From contig CAMQSH010000089.1 of assembly GCA_947036575.1 (NCBI GenBank), forward strand, positions 1 to 7,705: a DNA stretch of 7,705 bases, given 5' to 3'. Below the pieces are notes generated by a model. The model searched no databases. It saw only the letters and a list, made by a program, of their open reading frames with translations, and was not told the origin of the DNA. The translations under genes and the position numbers were made by a program. The DNA comes from an uncultured Brevinema sp. (GTDB lineage: Bacteria > Spirochaetota > Brevinematia > Brevinematales > Brevinemataceae). Below are positions 6,818 to 7,705 of the stretch, piece by piece (the first letter of the stretch is position 1; each line of letters starts with the position of its first letter).

Positions 6818-6842
6818 AAAGGCTACTAATATTGAAGCCTTT
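6818..6842 (-). terminator. Probable intrinsic terminator of the nucleotidyltransferase-like gene
   Basis: A 7-bp stem AAAGGCT/AGCCTTT (6818-6824 with 6836-6842) with an 11-nt loop. On the - strand it is followed by TTATAAAC, a modest T-run. The stem overlaps the TAA stop of the gene ending at 6841, so the hairpin forms directly at the end of that reading frame. The long loop and weak tail make it less certain than the other two terminators here. Confidence 0.55.
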
Positions 6843-7431
6843 ACCACTCTATCACTTTCAAAGTATCCCATTTAGAACACCATTTTTTGCACTTTTGTAA
6901 ATAAGTATCTTTTGTAATTTGTGTTTTATTAGCTCTTACAATTTGACCAAACATATCATTTAATCCGAAGGGAGCATATACAATAAATTTTCCATCAGTG
7001 ATCTTTACCCCAATAGAAGTTGCTGTTGTCGGCCATGTATTTATCGCACTTTCGACGGAATTGTAAGCTTGAAGTTCATATCCATAATATTCTTTATACC
7101 ATAAATGTACTCTAGCTTGATTTTTAACATCAATTTTAACAGATAGATGATTAAATTTTTGCTCTATCTGCTTAATAAAATTATTTTCTCTTTCGAATGC
7201 TAAATCTTCGTCAAAATAAACAAAATCAACATCAGATATCCTATACATTAAATCTAGTTCATTTTGGAAATTCCAAACAGATTGACAAACACAACCCGCA
7301 CCAATATAGTAGTTATTCAAACCAAGGCTCTGTGCATTTTGAATAATCTCAAATAAAACAGAGTTTTTTGAAAGTATCGAAAATAACAATTCTTTTTGTT
7401 CTTCTATATTATGATTATAGCCAATTAACAT
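6841..7431 (-). CDS. Nucleotidyltransferase-like protein (PF06042 / COG3575)
   Basis: A 196-residue cytoplasmic protein matching the NTP_transf_6 family in size and in every block I recall. GAGCVCQSVWN (44-54) is the Gly-rich turn of the nucleotidyltransferase fold. DVDFVYFDED (67-76) holds the acidic metal-binding residues. NQARVHLWY (104-112) and YAPFGLNDMFGQIVRAN (152-168) are characteristic of the family. The C-terminus (TYLQKCKKWCSKWDTL) matches the usual K..-W...WP-type ending. The natural substrate of the family is not known to me, so only the fold and probable nucleotidyl transfer can be claimed. The ATG follows AAGAGGT with a 4-nt gap. It is a single gene with its own promoter and a probable terminator. 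Confidence 0.88.
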   Translation of the reverse strand: MLIGYNHNIEEQKELLFSILSKNSVLFEIIQNAQSLGLNNYYIGAGCVCQSVWNFQNELDLMYRISDVDFVYFDEDLAFERENNFIKQIEQKFNHLSVKIDVKNQARVHLWYKEYYGYELQAYNSVESAINTWPTTATSIGVKITDGKFIVYAPFGLNDMFGQIVRANKTQITKDTYLQKCKKWCSKWDTLKVIEW

Positions 7432-7458
7432 ACTTACCTCTTATATACGACTCTATTT

Positions 7459-7488
7459 ATTATATATTTTTTGTAGTATTCTAGTCAA
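7459..7488 (-). promoter_or_regulatory. Sigma70-type promoter for the nucleotidyltransferase-like gene
   Basis: Reading leftward, a -35 box TTGACT (7483-7488), an 18-nt spacer and a perfect -10 box TATAAT (7459-7464). The predicted start is near 7452, leaving a leader of about 20 nt that contains the AAGAGGT ribosome site. It lies just downstream of the tandem repeat region in the direction of transcription. Confidence 0.8.
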
Positions 7489-7531
7489 TGAATACTCTAT
7501 GCTTTTTTTATGATATAAGTATTTAAGATTG

Positions 7532-7647
7532 CTGAGTAAGACAATAATCTCAATTATTTCGTTCTTTCGTTATTCTCTGAACTCTGCTGTACTGAGTAAG
7601 ACAATAGTGTCGATAATTTCACTTTGTTCATTATCTCGCTATTCTCT
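7532..7647. repeat. Imperfect tandem duplication, 60-bp period, non-coding
   Basis: Two copies of a segment that begin with the identical 15-mer CTGAGTAAGACAATA (7532-7546 and 7592-7606) and end with TATTCTCT (7571-7578 and 7640-7647). The middle parts are diverged but alignable, with about 9 extra bases in copy 2. Copy 1 also has a short inverted repeat, AATAAT-CTCA-ATTATT (7543-7558). The block fills the gap between the probable rpsI terminator and the promoter of the nucleotidyltransferase-like gene. Both strands have a frame open across part of it, but with no ATG or ribosome site. I read it as two copies of a small dispersed element or a local duplication, not a gene. Confidence 0.7.
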
Positions 7648-7650
7648 AAA

Positions 7651-7678
7651 AAAACACCCTTCGTAAGAAGGGTGTTTT
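7651..7678 (-). terminator. Strong intrinsic terminator, probably of the rplM-rpsI operon
   Basis: A perfect 12-bp stem (7651-7662 with 7667-7678, core CACCCTTC/GAAGGGTG) closed by a GTAA tetraloop, followed on the - strand by a run of seven T (complement of 7648-7654, partly within the stem). It lies 5 nt beyond the stop of the reading frame that enters from the right edge, so it most likely ends that leftward transcript. The + strand side has only TTTTGATATTT. Confidence 0.9.
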
Positions 7679-7683
7679 GATAT

Positions 7684-7705
7684 TTAACGTTTTGAATATT
7701 GTTCT
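7684..7705 (-). CDS. rpsI: 3' end of ribosomal protein S9 (partial)
   Basis: On the - strand the last codons before a TAA (7684-7686) read EQYSKR. Bacterial ribosomal protein S9 ends almost invariably in Q-(F/Y)-S-K-R, whose final arginine reaches the P-site tRNA anticodon loop in the 30S subunit. A strong terminator follows immediately, as expected because rpsI is normally the last gene of the rplM-rpsI pair. Only six residues are visible, so this rests on a short but very distinctive tail plus context. Confidence 0.6.

Noticed and set aside
7532..7647. CRISPR-like array
   Set aside because: Only two diverged copies, differing in length, with no constant repeat/unique spacer pattern and no cas genes nearby.
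7514..7665. Possible small + strand gene running through the tandem repeat (stop near 7665)
   Set aside because: No ATG and no ribosome site; the only candidate start is a TTG at 7529 without a Shine-Dalgarno, and the end runs into the terminator stem.

Overview
The window is AT-rich (roughly 30% G+C by eye). Its genes are tightly packed with strong AGGAG-type ribosome binding sites, read with the standard code, and separated by compact intrinsic terminators. It comes from a low-GC, carbohydrate-fermenting bacterium with a sugar phosphotransferase system (PTS). The phylum cannot be fixed from the sequence; Firmicutes, Fusobacteria, spirochaetes and relatives all remain possible.

Left part (about 1-6213, + strand): one apparent operon. 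It starts with the 3' end of an unidentified gene. It continues with a mannose/sorbose-family PTS EIIB, two SIS-domain phosphosugar proteins, EIIC, EIID, EIIA, a third SIS protein of the UPF0309/COG4821 type, and a MalY/PatB-like PLP-dependent C-S lyase/aminotransferase. A strong hairpin terminator closes it. The four PTS proteins form a complete permease that takes up a sugar or sugar derivative and phosphorylates it from HPr. The three SIS proteins presumably act on that 6-phosphate. The PLP enzyme hints that the substrate carries an amino-acid or thioether part, but this is inference. No kinase, deacetylase, deaminase or aldolase is present, so the substrate and the chemistry are open. This cassette is the most interesting part of the window.

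Right part (about 6214-7705, - strand): a small secreted protein of unknown function with its own promoter; a PF06042-type nucleotidyltransferase-like protein with a near-consensus promoter and a terminator; a non-coding stretch with an imperfect tandem duplication (60-bp period); and a strong terminator. The terminator directly follows what looks like the last residues of ribosomal protein S9 (rpsI), which enters from the right edge. The operon and the leftward genes converge on the terminator near 6185-6213.
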